A stretch of 64,000 nt of DNA from NCBI GenBank assembly GCA_963710725.1, contig CAVQBJ010000008.1, forward strand, positions 1,302,001 through 1,366,000. The letters are read 5' to 3'. The notes under the pieces were generated by a model. The model was not told the origin of the DNA, did no database searches, and saw nothing but the letters and a program-made list of their open reading frames with translations. A program made the translations under genes and the position numbers. Below are positions 54,317 through 62,622 of the stretch, piece by piece; the stretch's first letter is position 1, and each line of letters starts with the position of its first letter. This DNA is from CAVQBJ01 sp963710725 (GTDB taxonomy: Bacteria; Actinomycetota; Thermoleophilia; Solirubrobacterales; Solirubrobacteraceae).

Positions 54317-56698
54317 CTAGCTCAGGCGGGAGCGGTTCGCCGTCGCGCGGGCACCGCGGGCGCCGATCGCGAAGTCGATGTCCTCGATCGGCACGGGCCG
54401 GCCGGTGAAGTAGCCCTGGGCGTAGTCGACCCCGTACTCGCCGAGCAGCTCGACCGTCGACGGCTCCTCGACGAACTCGGCGATCGTCCGCTGGCCGAGC
54501 CCGCGCGCGATGTCGGCCATCGAGCGCACGACGAGCTGGTTGGTGCCGCTCGTGGCGAGCCCCTTGATGAACTCGCCGTCGATCTTCAGGTAGTCGAAGT
54601 CGAGGTGCTTGAGGTAATAGAACGACGCGAAGCCGGCGCCGAAGTCGTCGATCGCGAACTCACAGCCGATGCTGCGCAGGCCCTGCACGAACGCCTTGGC
54701 CTGCCCGACGTTGACGATCGCCGCCGTCTCGGTGATCTCGAAGATGAGCTTGCCCGGGTTCACGCCCGACGCGGCGATCCGATCGGCGATGTAGCCGAGC
54801 ATGGCCGGGTCGGTCACCGAGGTGGCCGAGAGGTTGACCTCGAAGCTGACGTCGTGCCCCCGGCGCTGCTGCTCGGCGAGCAGGGCGACGGCGCGGGCGA
54901 CCACCCACTGATCGAGCCGCACCGCAAGCCCGTGGCGCTCGGCGACCTGCAGGAACGTCGCCGGCGGAATGAGGTCACCGTCGTCGCCGAGCATCCGCAC
55001 CAGCAGCTCGTAGCGGAGCTCGCGCGCCTCGCCCATCGCCAGGATCGGCTGGGCGTACAGCACGAAGCGATCGCTCTCGAGCGCCGCCTCGATCTGCTGC
55101 GCCCAGGCCAGGTTCGTCCGCATGCGCTCGTGGCGCGGCGCGTGCGCGTCGAACACGGCGAGACGGTCGCGACCGGCCTCCTTGGCGTCGTACATGGCGA
55201 TGTCGGCCTCGGCGAGCAGCTCCTCGGCGGTCAGCACCGGACGCGGACTTCCGAAGAGCGCGATGCCGATGCTCACCGTCACGTGCTGTACACCGCTGAC
55301 CGTCGCCGCCCGGGCGTCGCTGCGAACCTCGCGCAGGAGGCTCTCGCCGGTTCGCCGCGCCTCGGCCTCGTCGGCGCGCGGCAGGATCACGGCGAACTCG
55401 TCGCCGCCCATGCGCCCGACGATGTCGCTGTGACGCAGGCGGCGTCGCAGCAGCTCGCCGATGATCGTGATCACCTCGTCGCCCGCGGCGTGACCGAGCG
55501 AGTCGTTGACGACCTTGAAGTGGTCGACGTCGAGCACGAGCACGGCGCCGCCGGTCGAGTATCGGCGGGCCGCGGCGACCTCGCGGGCGAGCTCCTGCTC
55601 GAAGCGGCGGCGGTTGAACAGGCCCGTGAGCGTGTCGTGGTCGGCGAGGTACTGCAGCTGACCCTCGAAGTGCTTGCGCTCGCTCATGTCCTGGACCTGG
55701 ACCACGGCGTGCACGGGGGCGCCGTCGGCGTCGTGCACGAGCGACACGGTCATCGCCACCCAGACGATGTCCCCGTCGGCCTTGATCATGCGGACCTCGC
55801 GCTTGACGACCGGCACGCGACCGCTGCCGAGATCGCGGAACTCCAGGCGCAGCGGCGGGATGTCATCGGGGTGGATGATCCGCAGGGGGCCGAGCTCACG
55901 CAGCTCGCTCGTGGTGTAGCCCGTGATCTCGGCGAGCGCCTCGTTGGCCTCGAGCAGCCGATCGGCGTAGCCGTCGGGAAGCACGAGTGCCATCCCCAGG
56001 CCGCTGTCCTCAAAGGAGCGCCGGAAGCGCTCCTCGGACTCGGCCAGGGCGTGCGCCGCCGCGCGCGCGGCCTCGTTCCGATCGCGAACGTCGCGGATGA
56101 TGGCCGCCGCGCCGACGATGCGGCCCTTGCCGCTCCGCAGCGGCGTGACCGTGATCTCGACCTCGATGAGCGCACCGTTCTTGTGCTGGCGGAGCGTCTC
56201 CCAGCCGAACACGGGCTCGCCGCGGCGGATGCTCTCGACCGTGCTCATGAAGTCCTCGAGGTGTTCGTCGGGCACGATCATCAGCAGCGACTGCCCGATG
56301 GCCTCCTTGCGCGTATAGCCGAGGAGCCTCGTCGCGCTCGGGCTCCAGCTCGTGATCCGCCCGCGCTCGTCGTTCGAGAGGATCGCGTCGCCGCTCGCCT
56401 CCACGACGGTTGCCAGGCGCTGCACCTCGCTGTCGCGCTGGCGCAGCCAATAGGCCATCCCGACGAGCACCGTCGCCACCACGGCGATCGCGGCCAGGGT
56501 GAAGGCGGCCACGTCTCCGTGCAGCTCGAGCAGCACGGTGACGCAGAGGACGACGACGGCGACGGCGGCGAGCAGCGAGACGCCGCGCTGCGCCCTCGCA
56601 TGCCAGCGGTCCGCGCGCAGCTGCGCGGCATCGCTGAGGTCCACCAGCGGCGGCGCAGAGCGCTCCGTGGCCTTTTGGTCCACTCCCCCTTGCTCCAT
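54317..56698 (-). CDS. Membrane-anchored PAS-PAS-GGDEF-EAL protein with altered EAL
   Basis: 793 residues. Two membrane segments near the N-terminus (GVSLLAAVAVVVLCVTVLLE and AAFTLAAIAVVATVLVGMAY), then PAS domains (about 90-210 and 220-345). An intact GGDEF domain follows (HDTLTGLFNRRRFEQELARE, GRMGGDEFAVILPRA near 429). In the C-terminal EAL domain the signature is YELLVRML near 563, so the EAL Ala is Leu. Other EAL residues are largely kept (FEVNLSATSVTDP, FEITETAAIV, AIDDFGAGFASFYYLKHLDF, FVEEPSTVELLGEYG). It is likely a diguanylate cyclase with a weak or regulatory EAL part. The 20,570 protein shows the opposite pattern. Confidence 0.88.
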   Translation of the reverse strand: MEQGGVDQKATERSAPPLVDLSDAAQLRADRWHARAQRGVSLLAAVAVVVLCVTVLLELHGDVAAFTLAAIAVVATVLVGMAYWLRQRDSEVQRLATVVEASGDAILSNDERGRITSWSPSATRLLGYTRKEAIGQSLLMIVPDEHLEDFMSTVESIRRGEPVFGWETLRQHKNGALIEVEITVTPLRSGKGRIVGAAAIIRDVRDRNEAARAAAHALAESEERFRRSFEDSGLGMALVLPDGYADRLLEANEALAEITGYTTSELRELGPLRIIHPDDIPPLRLEFRDLGSGRVPVVKREVRMIKADGDIVWVAMTVSLVHDADGAPVHAVVQVQDMSERKHFEGQLQYLADHDTLTGLFNRRRFEQELAREVAAARRYSTGGAVLVLDVDHFKVVNDSLGHAAGDEVITIIGELLRRRLRHSDIVGRMGGDEFAVILPRADEAEARRTGESLLREVRSDARAATVSGVQHVTVSIGIALFGSPRPVLTAEELLAEADIAMYDAKEAGRDRLAVFDAHAPRHERMRTNLAWAQQIEAALESDRFVLYAQPILAMGEARELRYELLVRMLGDDGDLIPPATFLQVAERHGLAVRLDQWVVARAVALLAEQQRRGHDVSFEVNLSATSVTDPAMLGYIADRIAASGVNPGKLIFEITETAAIVNVGQAKAFVQGLRSIGCEFAIDDFGAGFASFYYLKHLDFDYLKIDGEFIKGLATSGTNQLVVRSMADIARGLGQRTIAEFVEEPSTVELLGEYGVDYAQGYFTGRPVPIEDIDFAIGARGARATANRSRLS

Positions 56699-56925
56699 AA
56701 GGACGTTTCTTATACCTCTTCTGGGCTGGGTTCGGAAGCAGTTGGTGTCGGGAAACTACGCAAGGCTGCCAAACGGCCCGGGCAACCGTCGTCGCGGTCC
56801 GCGCTCGGGCAACGTAGGCTGCCCGCCGATGCGGCTCACCTTCGTTCCGATTCGCTGACCGGGCGGCTCGGTCTGCTCCTCGGACGAGTGCCGCTCACCG
56901 TCGGGCGGGCCTTGGCGGTCGGGGG

Positions 56926-57564
56926 CTACTCGCCGGCGCCGCTGACCGCCGTGGCCCCGAAGCCGGTCGTCACGCGTGCCAGCTCGTGGGAGCTGATCAC
57001 GCGGTCGATGAGGCCGTACTCACGGGCCTGCTCGGCCGTGAAGTAGCGGTCGCGGTCCATGTCCTCGTGCACGCGGGCGATCGGTTGGCCGGTGTGCTCC
57101 GCGTAGATCTCGTCGATGTGGCAGCGCAGGTCGATGATCTCGCGGGCGTGGATCTCGATGTCGGTCGACTGCCCCTCGAAGCCGCCGGATGGCTGGTGGA
57201 TGAGGATGCGGCTGTTGGGCAGGGCCATCCGCTTGCCGGCCGCGCCGCCGGCCAGCAGCAGCGAGGCGGCGCTCATGGCCACGCCGAAGCAGATCGTCTG
57301 TATCTCGGGGCGGATGAACTGCATCGTGTCGTAGATGGCCAGCCCCGCGTACACGACCCCGCCCGGCGAGTTGATGTACAGCGAGATGTCCTTGTCGGGG
57401 TCCTCGGATTCGAGGTGCAGCAGCTGGGCGACGACGACGTTCGCGATCTGATCGTCGATCGGGGTGCCGACGAACACGATGCGCTCGTTGAGCAGACGGG
57501 AGTAGATGTCGAACGAGCGCTCGCCGCGCGCGCTCTGCTCGACGACCATCGGGATGAGAGGCAT
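56926..57564 (-). CDS. clpP: ATP-dependent Clp protease proteolytic subunit
   Basis: 212 residues with the full catalytic triad: Ser 98 in ICFGVAMSAASLLLAGG, His 123 in LPNSRILIHQPSGGF, and Asp 172 in DRDRYFTAEQAREYGLID. The N-terminus MPLIPMVVEQSARGERSFDI and YSRLLNERIVFVGTPIDDQI match ClpP. The Ser loop (VAMSAAS) differs from the common QAASMGA, as in some actinobacterial ClpP paralogues. It forms the barrel that degrades unfolded proteins fed by ClpX or ClpC. No second clpP or clpX is adjacent, so this may be an extra, singly encoded copy. It is divergent from an AHSA1/ArsR pair. Confidence 0.95.
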   Translation of the reverse strand: MPLIPMVVEQSARGERSFDIYSRLLNERIVFVGTPIDDQIANVVVAQLLHLESEDPDKDISLYINSPGGVVYAGLAIYDTMQFIRPEIQTICFGVAMSAASLLLAGGAAGKRMALPNSRILIHQPSGGFEGQSTDIEIHAREIIDLRCHIDEIYAEHTGQPIARVHEDMDRDRYFTAEQAREYGLIDRVISSHELARVTTGFGATAVSGAGE

Positions 57565-57576
57565 CGCTATCCTTTC

Positions 57577-57620
57577 GACAATCGGTCGGTTGTCATTAGA
57601 CTATAGCAACCACTTGGTTG
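57577..57620. promoter_or_regulatory. Candidate ArsR operator region
   Basis: CAACCA-CT-TGGTTG (57607-57620) is a perfect palindrome, and GACAA-N8-TTGTC (57577-57594) lies just upstream. Both sit in the 72-bp gap between clpP and the AHSA1/ArsR operon, around an AT-rich promoter-like stretch (TTAGACTATAG). They fit binding by the adjacent ArsR-type regulator. Confidence 0.6.
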
Positions 57621-57636
57621 TCAAAGGAGGCGCGAC

Positions 57637-57933
57637 ATGGCGGTGCGCAGGGAGATCGAGATCGAGGCCTCGCCCGAAGAGGTCTGGGAGGCGCTCGTCG
57701 ACGAGGAGCGCCGCGATGACTGGCTCGGCGAGGACGACCGGGAGATCGAGGTGGAGGCCGCCGATGCGCCACATCGGCTCGTGTGGTGGTGGTCCGGCGG
57801 CGACGAGCCTCCGACCCGCGTGGAGTTCTCGATCGTCGCCGTGCCGGCCGGCGCCCGCGTCGTCGTGACCGAGTCCGTGCCCTCGTTCCCGCTGCCGGCG
57901 CTCGCCGCGGCCGTGGCGTTGGTGGCTGCTTGA
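57637..57933 (+). CDS. SRPBCC/AHSA1-domain protein
   Basis: 98 residues from ATG 57637, with AAAGGAGG upstream. The N-terminal half is a clear START-like/AHSA1 reading (REIEIEASPEEVWEALVDEE, RRDDWLGEDDREIEVEAADA, PHRLVWWWSGGDEPPTRVEF). It ends with a short hydrophobic helix instead of the usual long C-terminal helix and is a little short for the family (about 130-150). Proteins of this type are commonly paired with ArsR regulators, as here (TTGA overlap with the next gene). The ligand is unknown. Confidence 0.8.
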   Translation: MAVRREIEIEASPEEVWEALVDEERRDDWLGEDDREIEVEAADAPHRLVWWWSGGDEPPTRVEFSIVAVPAGARVVVTESVPSFPLPALAAAVALVAA

Positions 57934-58301
57934 GCGCCGCGGTCCGTCGCGCGACCCACGACGACGTCGGTCCGGTCTTCGCCGCGCTCGCCGACCCGAC
58001 CCGCCGCTGGATGGTGCAGGCGCTGCTGCGCGACGGCACCACGAGCGTGCCGGCGCTCGCCGCCGAGCTGCCGATCAGCCGCCAGGCGGTGGCCAAGCAC
58101 GTCTCGACGCTCGACGAGGCCGGGCTGCTCGAGCGCGCGCCGTCCGCCGGCCGCGGCGCCGGCCCCGGATCGGCGCGCGAGGTGCACTATCGCCTGCGCG
58201 CCGGCGCCCTGCACCCGGCGGCCGCGTGGATCGCCGCGGCAGAGGCGAGTTGGGATGACCGACTGAGCCGGCTGAAGGGCGATGTCGAGCGACGCTCGTG
58301 A
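57930..58301 (+). CDS. ArsR-family transcriptional regulator
   Basis: About 123 residues from TTG 57930, overlapping the stop of the AHSA1-type gene. The winged HTH reads VFAALADPTRRWMVQALLRD, SVPALAAELPISRQAVAKHV, STLDEAGLLERAPSAGRG and REVHYRLRAGALHPAAAW. No metal-binding Cys motif is visible, so it belongs to the metal-independent ArsR group that accompanies AHSA1 proteins. It probably represses its own operon, and perhaps clpP, through the palindromes at 57577-57620. Confidence 0.88.
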   Translation: MSAAVRRATHDDVGPVFAALADPTRRWMVQALLRDGTTSVPALAAELPISRQAVAKHVSTLDEAGLLERAPSAGRGAGPGSAREVHYRLRAGALHPAAAWIAAAEASWDDRLSRLKGDVERRS

Positions 58302-58310
58302 GGTGCGGGT

Positions 58311-58451
58311 CGGGAGCACGGCGCGCACTTCCGCAGCGACATCATCATCGGCGTCGGCGGCAAGCAGGCGCTCGTCGAGGATCCCGCGGGCAACCCGATC
58401 GAGCTGTTCGAGCCGACCCGCGCCGAGGCCTCGCTCTCGTCGCGACCCTGA
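58311..58451 (+). pseudogene. 3' remnant of a VOC-family gene
   Basis: A short open stretch with no start reads HGAHFRSDIIIGVGGKQALV, then EDPAGNPIELFEPTRAEASL to the TGA at 58449-58451. This is exactly the final sheet of a VOC/glyoxalase-like protein, including the metal-ligand Glu (IELFEP). The first two-thirds of the gene are missing; the upstream DNA is the ArsR gene. It is probably left over from a deletion joining the two. Confidence 0.65.
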
Positions 58452-58591
58452 ACGACCGTGGTCCCGCCGCGGCGAGAGGAGGTGAACGGCGTGTGGTGAA
58501 GACCGTTCGCCGAGGCGGCGCTACTTCGGGGACGCTGACCGGTTGTCACTGATGACGGCCCCCCCCCCCACGCACAGGAGCGTTACCGCCA

Positions 58592-59902
58592 ATGATGTCG
58601 AACAGTCGAGTCGCACTCACTGCTGCGCTGCTCGCCACCGCCCTGGTCCTTCCCGGCAGCGCGCTCGCCGCACCGACGGCCGCCGCCGCGCAGCAGCGCA
58701 TCACACTCGTCACCTCGGAGAATCCGGTCACCTTCGGAGATCCGCTCGTGCTCTATGGGCGCATCAGCGGAGCGAACGCCGCCGGACGCGTCGTCCAGCT
58801 GTGGCACCGAGTGAACGGCGTGTCCCCGATCTTCACTCCGATTCAGCAGACGACGACCGACGGGGCCGGCTTCTATGCCTTCCAGCGACTGGCCGACGTC
58901 GTCGACTCCAATCGCGAGTACTACGTCTCCTCACCCGGCGCCGGACCCAGTCGCACGCTGCGCGAGCGCGTCGTCGACGTCGTCACGCTGAGTGGCCCGG
59001 CGAGCGGGACGCCGCTGACGACCGGACGACCGGCCTCCGTGTTCACCGGCACCGTGACGCCCGCCGACGTCGGCGACGCGGTGGTCCTCCAGCGCCAGAG
59101 CGCCACCGGCAGCGGGTTGTCGTGGGCCACGATCCAGCGCGGCGCCGTCGGCCCGGGCGGAGCGTTCACGTTCGACCACGTGTTCATCCTCCCCGGCGAC
59201 GCCAACATCCGTGCGCTCGTCGCGGCTACGAACCGCCACCTGGCAAGCGGCTCGCCGTCGCTCACCTATGAGATCTCCCAGGCCCAGAACCCCGCCCTCA
59301 CCGCGACCGCAGCGCCCGACCCGATCCCGTATGGCAGCTCGGTGACGATCTCGGGCACGCTCGCCGCCGGCTCGGGCCAGCCCGTCACGCTGTACGCCCA
59401 CCAGGCCTTCCAGCCCTTCGCGGCGGTCGCGCAGCTCACGACGGGTTCCGGTGGGAGCTACTCGTTCCCCGCGCAGTCGCCGGTGCACAGCACCTACTAC
59501 CAGGTCCGGGCCGGAGCGGGCACGAAGTCGGCGATCCTCTTCGAGGGCGTGGGCGACGTGCTGACCGCGGCCGCCTCGCCGACCACGATCAGCCAGGGGG
59601 CGACGGTCAACTTCAGCGGCACGGTGACTCCCGATCAGACCGGCCATGTCATCTGGCTGCAGGAGGAGAACGCCGCGCACACGGGCTTCCACACCGTGCA
59701 GGTCGCGCCCGTGCTCTCCGGCTCGACGTACACGATCGTCCATCAGCTCTTCGCGGTGGGCACGCACACCTTCCGCGTGGAGATCCCGGGCGGACCGGCG
59801 AACGGTGGCGCGAACTCGCAGATGTTCACCATCACCGTGACACCGGTCTCGGCTCAGCAGCTGCCCCAGCAGCAGCCGCCGTCGCAGAGTCAGGGTCAGT
59901 AA
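58592..59902 (+). CDS. Secreted protein with repeated Ig-like domains
   Basis: 436 residues. The signal peptide includes LTAALLATALVLPGSALAAP. About four Ig-like/Big-type repeats of roughly 90-100 residues follow. They can be seen in the recurring strings SENPVTFGDPLVLYGRISGA, GRPASVFTGTVTPADVGDAV, DPIPYGSSVTISGTLAAGSG and SPTTISQGATVNFSGTVTPD, each ending in a strand that leads to the next. The C-terminus is a Gln/Pro-rich tail. It is likely a cell-surface or matrix protein; no anchor is visible. An upstream run of C (58560-58570) and no strong ribosome site leave a choice between ATG 58592 and ATG 58595. Confidence 0.75.
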   Translation: MMSNSRVALTAALLATALVLPGSALAAPTAAAAQQRITLVTSENPVTFGDPLVLYGRISGANAAGRVVQLWHRVNGVSPIFTPIQQTTTDGAGFYAFQRLADVVDSNREYYVSSPGAGPSRTLRERVVDVVTLSGPASGTPLTTGRPASVFTGTVTPADVGDAVVLQRQSATGSGLSWATIQRGAVGPGGAFTFDHVFILPGDANIRALVAATNRHLASGSPSLTYEISQAQNPALTATAAPDPIPYGSSVTISGTLAAGSGQPVTLYAHQAFQPFAAVAQLTTGSGGSYSFPAQSPVHSTYYQVRAGAGTKSAILFEGVGDVLTAAASPTTISQGATVNFSGTVTPDQTGHVIWLQEENAAHTGFHTVQVAPVLSGSTYTIVHQLFAVGTHTFRVEIPGGPANGGANSQMFTITVTPVSAQQLPQQQPPSQSQGQ

Positions 59903-59962
59903 CGAGCCGCTCCTCCACACGCGCCCGGCGGCGACCTGTGCGCTCCCCGCCGTCGGGCGCAG

Positions 59963-60418
59963 CTACGCGCTGTCGGCGCTGAACAGCTCGCGCAGGCGCT
60001 CCAGCGACCGGTTGGCCTCACGCTGTGGGATGCCGCCGACGAGGGCCCGGCTGGCGACGGCGCCGACCGGTCCGAGTGGAGCGCGGAACTCGTTCTCGTA
60101 GTCGAAGCGGGTGCCGTCGCCCTCGGGCTGGAGTCGGTACACGGTGTGCGCGTGGGATCTCGCCGGCCCCCGACCCTCCCAGACCGCGAGCTCGCCTGGA
60201 CGGCACTGCATCAGCGTCCAGTGCACCGTGAGGCGCACCCCGCGCAGGTGGATGTGCTGCTCCATCTCAAAGCCGGCCCGCGGCCGGCCCGCGTCGACTC
60301 GGCCGAGGCGGCGATGGATCGTGACCCAATCGGCGAGCCGGTTCGGGTCCACGACGACCTCCCATACGCGCTCGGGCGGGGCGGGCAGGAAGATCGATGC
60401 CGTCACGCGGTTGCTCAT
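59963..60418 (-). CDS. SRPBCC-family (polyketide cyclase-like) protein
   Basis: 151 residues. The START-like pattern is clear: TASIFLPAPPERVWEVVVDP, NRLADWVTIHRRLGRVD, LTVHWTLMQCRPGELAVWEG and YENEFRAPLGPVGAVASRAL, followed by a long C-terminal helix. It binds a hydrophobic ligand or acts as a coenzyme Q-binding or cyclase-like protein; no substrate can be assigned. It lies 36 bases after the epimerase-like gene on the same strand, so the two are likely co-transcribed. Confidence 0.85.
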   Translation of the reverse strand: MSNRVTASIFLPAPPERVWEVVVDPNRLADWVTIHRRLGRVDAGRPRAGFEMEQHIHLRGVRLTVHWTLMQCRPGELAVWEGRGPARSHAHTVYRLQPEGDGTRFDYENEFRAPLGPVGAVASRALVGGIPQREANRSLERLRELFSADSA

Positions 60419-60454
60419 CGGCGCCGCGACACGCTATCCGACGGTCGCCGCGGC

Positions 60455-61396
60455 TCACCGCGCACGGAGCGGCTCGCGCGTCTCCCAGTCGCGCAGCGCG
60501 CACTCGACGGCGGCATCGAAGCGGTGGCGGCGCACGCCGAGCAGGCCGGCCGCGCTGCCGTCGCGGGGCAGCAGGTCGCGGTCGAGGCTCCCCATGAGCG
60601 GGGCGATGAGCTCGGGGGCCTCGCCGGCGATCGCAGCGGCGATCGGCGCGGCGATCGGCGTGGCGCTCACCGGCAGCCGGATGACCGGCCGCCGCACCAG
60701 CATCAGCTCGCCGATGCGCTCGATCATCTGGCCATAGCTGAGCACGTCCACGCCCCCGGCATCGAGCGAGCGCCCGCCGACCGCCGCCGAGGTCGCGGCG
60801 AGCGCCAGCATCTCGATGATGTCGCGTACGTCGATCGGGGCCGTCCGGTGGTCGCGCCAGGCGGGCAGGGCGAGGACCGGCAGGCGCTCGACGAGGCGCA
60901 CGAGGAAGCGAAACGATCGCGAGCGCGACCCGATCACGATCGAGGCGCGGAAGGCCACCGAGTCGGGCAGCTCCGACAGCAGCGCCTCCTCGACCGCGAG
61001 CCGGCTCGCGAGATGCGTCGACAGCGGCCCGGTGGCCGGGAGCAGGCCGCCGAGGTAGACGGCGCGACGCAGGCCGGCGGCGCGCGCCGTCACCGTGAAG
61101 CGCTCGGCGGCCTGGCGCTCCACGTCGGGAAAGGGCCCGTCGGGCGAAGGCTCCATCGAGTGGATCAGGTAGTACGCGACCCGGGCGCCCTCGAGCGCGC
61201 GCGCCAGTCCGTCGCCCTGCAGCGCGTCGCCGGTGACGAGGTGCACGCGCGGGGTCGGAACGCCGCGATCCGCAAGCGCCGCGCGCATGCGCTGCTCGTC
61301 ACGGCCGAAGGCGACGATCTCGTGGCCGTCGCGCGCCAGGCGGGGGATGAGCGACGAGCCGATGAAGCCGCTCGCGCCGGTGACGAGGATGCGCAT
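60455..61396 (-). CDS. NAD(P)-binding epimerase/reductase-like protein (atypical SDR)
   Basis: 313 residues. The Rossmann start is MRILVTGASGFIGSSLIPRL. Further features are VHLVTGDALQGDGLARALEG, AYYLIHSMEPSPDGPFPDVE and RRAVYLGGLLPATGPLSTHL, as in the atypical SDR group with complex I NDUFA9-like and YbjT-like proteins. The usual YxxxK is not evident. The C-terminal part (APIAAAIAGEAPELIAPLMG) is helical. The role is unknown, perhaps in quinone or lipid modification. It forms an operon with the downstream SRPBCC protein. Confidence 0.8.
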   Translation of the reverse strand: MRILVTGASGFIGSSLIPRLARDGHEIVAFGRDEQRMRAALADRGVPTPRVHLVTGDALQGDGLARALEGARVAYYLIHSMEPSPDGPFPDVERQAAERFTVTARAAGLRRAVYLGGLLPATGPLSTHLASRLAVEEALLSELPDSVAFRASIVIGSRSRSFRFLVRLVERLPVLALPAWRDHRTAPIDVRDIIEMLALAATSAAVGGRSLDAGGVDVLSYGQMIERIGELMLVRRPVIRLPVSATPIAAPIAAAIAGEAPELIAPLMGSLDRDLLPRDGSAAGLLGVRRHRFDAAVECALRDWETREPLRAR

Positions 61397-61668
61397 CGCT
61401 CCAGCAATGATGACGGCTCGCGCTGGACGGCCGCGTCGCCGGTGGGCAGGTGGGCGCTCGGCGCGGCGATGGCGAATAACCCCGCAAATTGCGCGAGGGA
61501 GAGGTCAAGCGATCACACGAAGGTGACGATTGCACCAAGGTGCGGCTCTCAGAATCGTTTTTGCTGCGATTTGCGGAATGGTCCGCGCGGCGGGTCTTGA
61601 GGGTGCCCGCCGGCGGTGGTTTGATGCGCCCTGTCGCGCAGTCTTCACCATCGCCAAAGGGGGATCCG

Positions 61669-61902
61669 TTGCAGCGTAGTTCCAGCCGGCGCTCTGCGCC
61701 CAAGGTGTCCTGTGACGATTGCTTCTTCCGTTGCAATCTCCTGTGTGCGCTCGACCTGGACGAGCCGTGCGCGACCTTCCGACCGAACGAAGCCCAGTTG
61801 CGCCCCCCGCAGCAGCTGCGCTTCGTGTTCCGCCAAGAGCGCAGCGGACGCGCCGCCTGGGCGTTCCCGACCGCTCAGGAGCAGGCCGCCCTTCACGCCT
61901 GA
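61669..61902 (+). CDS. Cys-rich small protein, probable zinc ribbon
   Basis: About 77 residues from TTG 61669, preceded at five bases by AAAGGGGGA. The centre reads VSCDDCFFRCNLLCALDLDE, then PCATFRPNEAQLRPPQQLRF. Five Cys in 22 residues, spaced CxxC-x3-C-x3-C-x8-C, suggest a zinc or iron-sulphur site. The C-terminus is amphipathic (FVFRQERSGRAAWAFPTAQE). Longer in-frame starts exist (ATG 61489) but lack a ribosome site. It looks like a small conserved actinobacterial protein of unknown function, followed by a strong hairpin terminator. Confidence 0.7.
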   Translation: MQRSSSRRSAPKVSCDDCFFRCNLLCALDLDEPCATFRPNEAQLRPPQQLRFVFRQERSGRAAWAFPTAQEQAALHA

Positions 61903-61979
61903 GGACCCCCGATCGTCACCGGCGCCCAGCGATCGTCTGACCCGCGGTCGCCTTACACCCGCAGCGCCGGTGTGAGGTG

Positions 61980-62007
61980 GGGCCGCTCCACGGATGCGGA
62001 GCGGCCC
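61980..62007 (+). terminator. Hairpin terminator after the Cys-rich protein
   Basis: A perfect 10-bp stem, GGGCCGCTCC and GGAGCGGCCC, with an 8-base loop, 78 bases after the stop. Confidence 0.75.
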
Positions 62008-62084
62008 TGCCGCCTGTATGCCATCGAAGGTGTGACACGTGCGCCCGCCCCGCTGGTCGGAAGGCGGTCTCGGCCCAGGCCGGT

Positions 62085-62335
62085 CGCGCGGCACACGCGC
62101 GCCCGTTCGCGGGTACGTCACAGGCGCGACCCGCCCGGCGCATCTGTGACGGTCGCGTGACGCTCCGGCGGGGGGTGTGGTGGATTATGCGCCGCATAGC
62201 GTCGGTCCGGGACCACACCCCGCGCCGCGCGGTCGCCGCGACCGTCACGCCGCACAGTTCCGCCACGGTCCCGTGACAGGCAGACCGGCTGGCGTAACCC
62301 GCCCGGCGCACCTGTCACCGTCGCGTCACCCGCGG
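62085..62335 (-). repeat. Composite intergenic repeat, copy D (reverse orientation)
   Basis: Read on the minus strand: module GTGACGCGACGGTGACAGG (ending near 62327), core from GGGGTGTGGTCCCGGACC (62222) to CCACACCCCCC (62170), module GTCACGCGACCGTCACAGAT (62161 down). The first module shares a run of about 25 bases with that of copy B. It lies in the 720-base gap between 61903 and 62622, which also holds a terminator and a 16-bp tandem repeat but no supported gene. Confidence 0.8.
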
Positions 62336-62354
62336 GCCCCGGGGTGCACGCGCC

Positions 62355-62540
62355 CGCCGCGGGCAGGCGCGCGAGCGAGCAGACGCGCAGAGCGAGCAGG
62401 CGCGAGCGGGCAGGCGCGCGAGCGGGCAGGCGCGCGAGCGGGCAGGCGCAAGCGAGCGAGAGCAGGCGCACGAGCGGGCAGGCGCGCAAGCGAGCAAGCG
62501 AGCGCGCGGACAGGCACACGAGCGAGCAGACGCACGGGCG
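62355..62540 (+). repeat. Degenerate ~16-bp tandem repeats of GCGCGCGAGCGGGCAG type
   Basis: About ten imperfect copies of GCGAGCGGGCAGGCGC-like units. The stretch is open in the frame of the downstream PhzF gene, giving an Ala/Arg/Ser/Glu-rich reading, but no ribosome site or conservation supports it as coding. Confidence 0.75.
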
Positions 62541-62622
62541 GCCGGCCGCCCCCGGGCCGCGCCGACCGCTCGAGGCGCCGCCCCGCAGCGACCGTCGACA
62601 CGGCTGCGATACTCGGGCCGCG

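Noticed and set aside
54605..57046. 813-residue plus-strand frame across the second GGDEF-EAL gene
   Set aside because: Antisense shadow running through two unrelated minus-strand genes; no motif.
62344..62622. Extended start for PhzF through the tandem repeat
   Set aside because: The extension is repeat-coded Ala/Arg/Ser, lacks a ribosome site, and PhzF begins at MPEILRYAAF.
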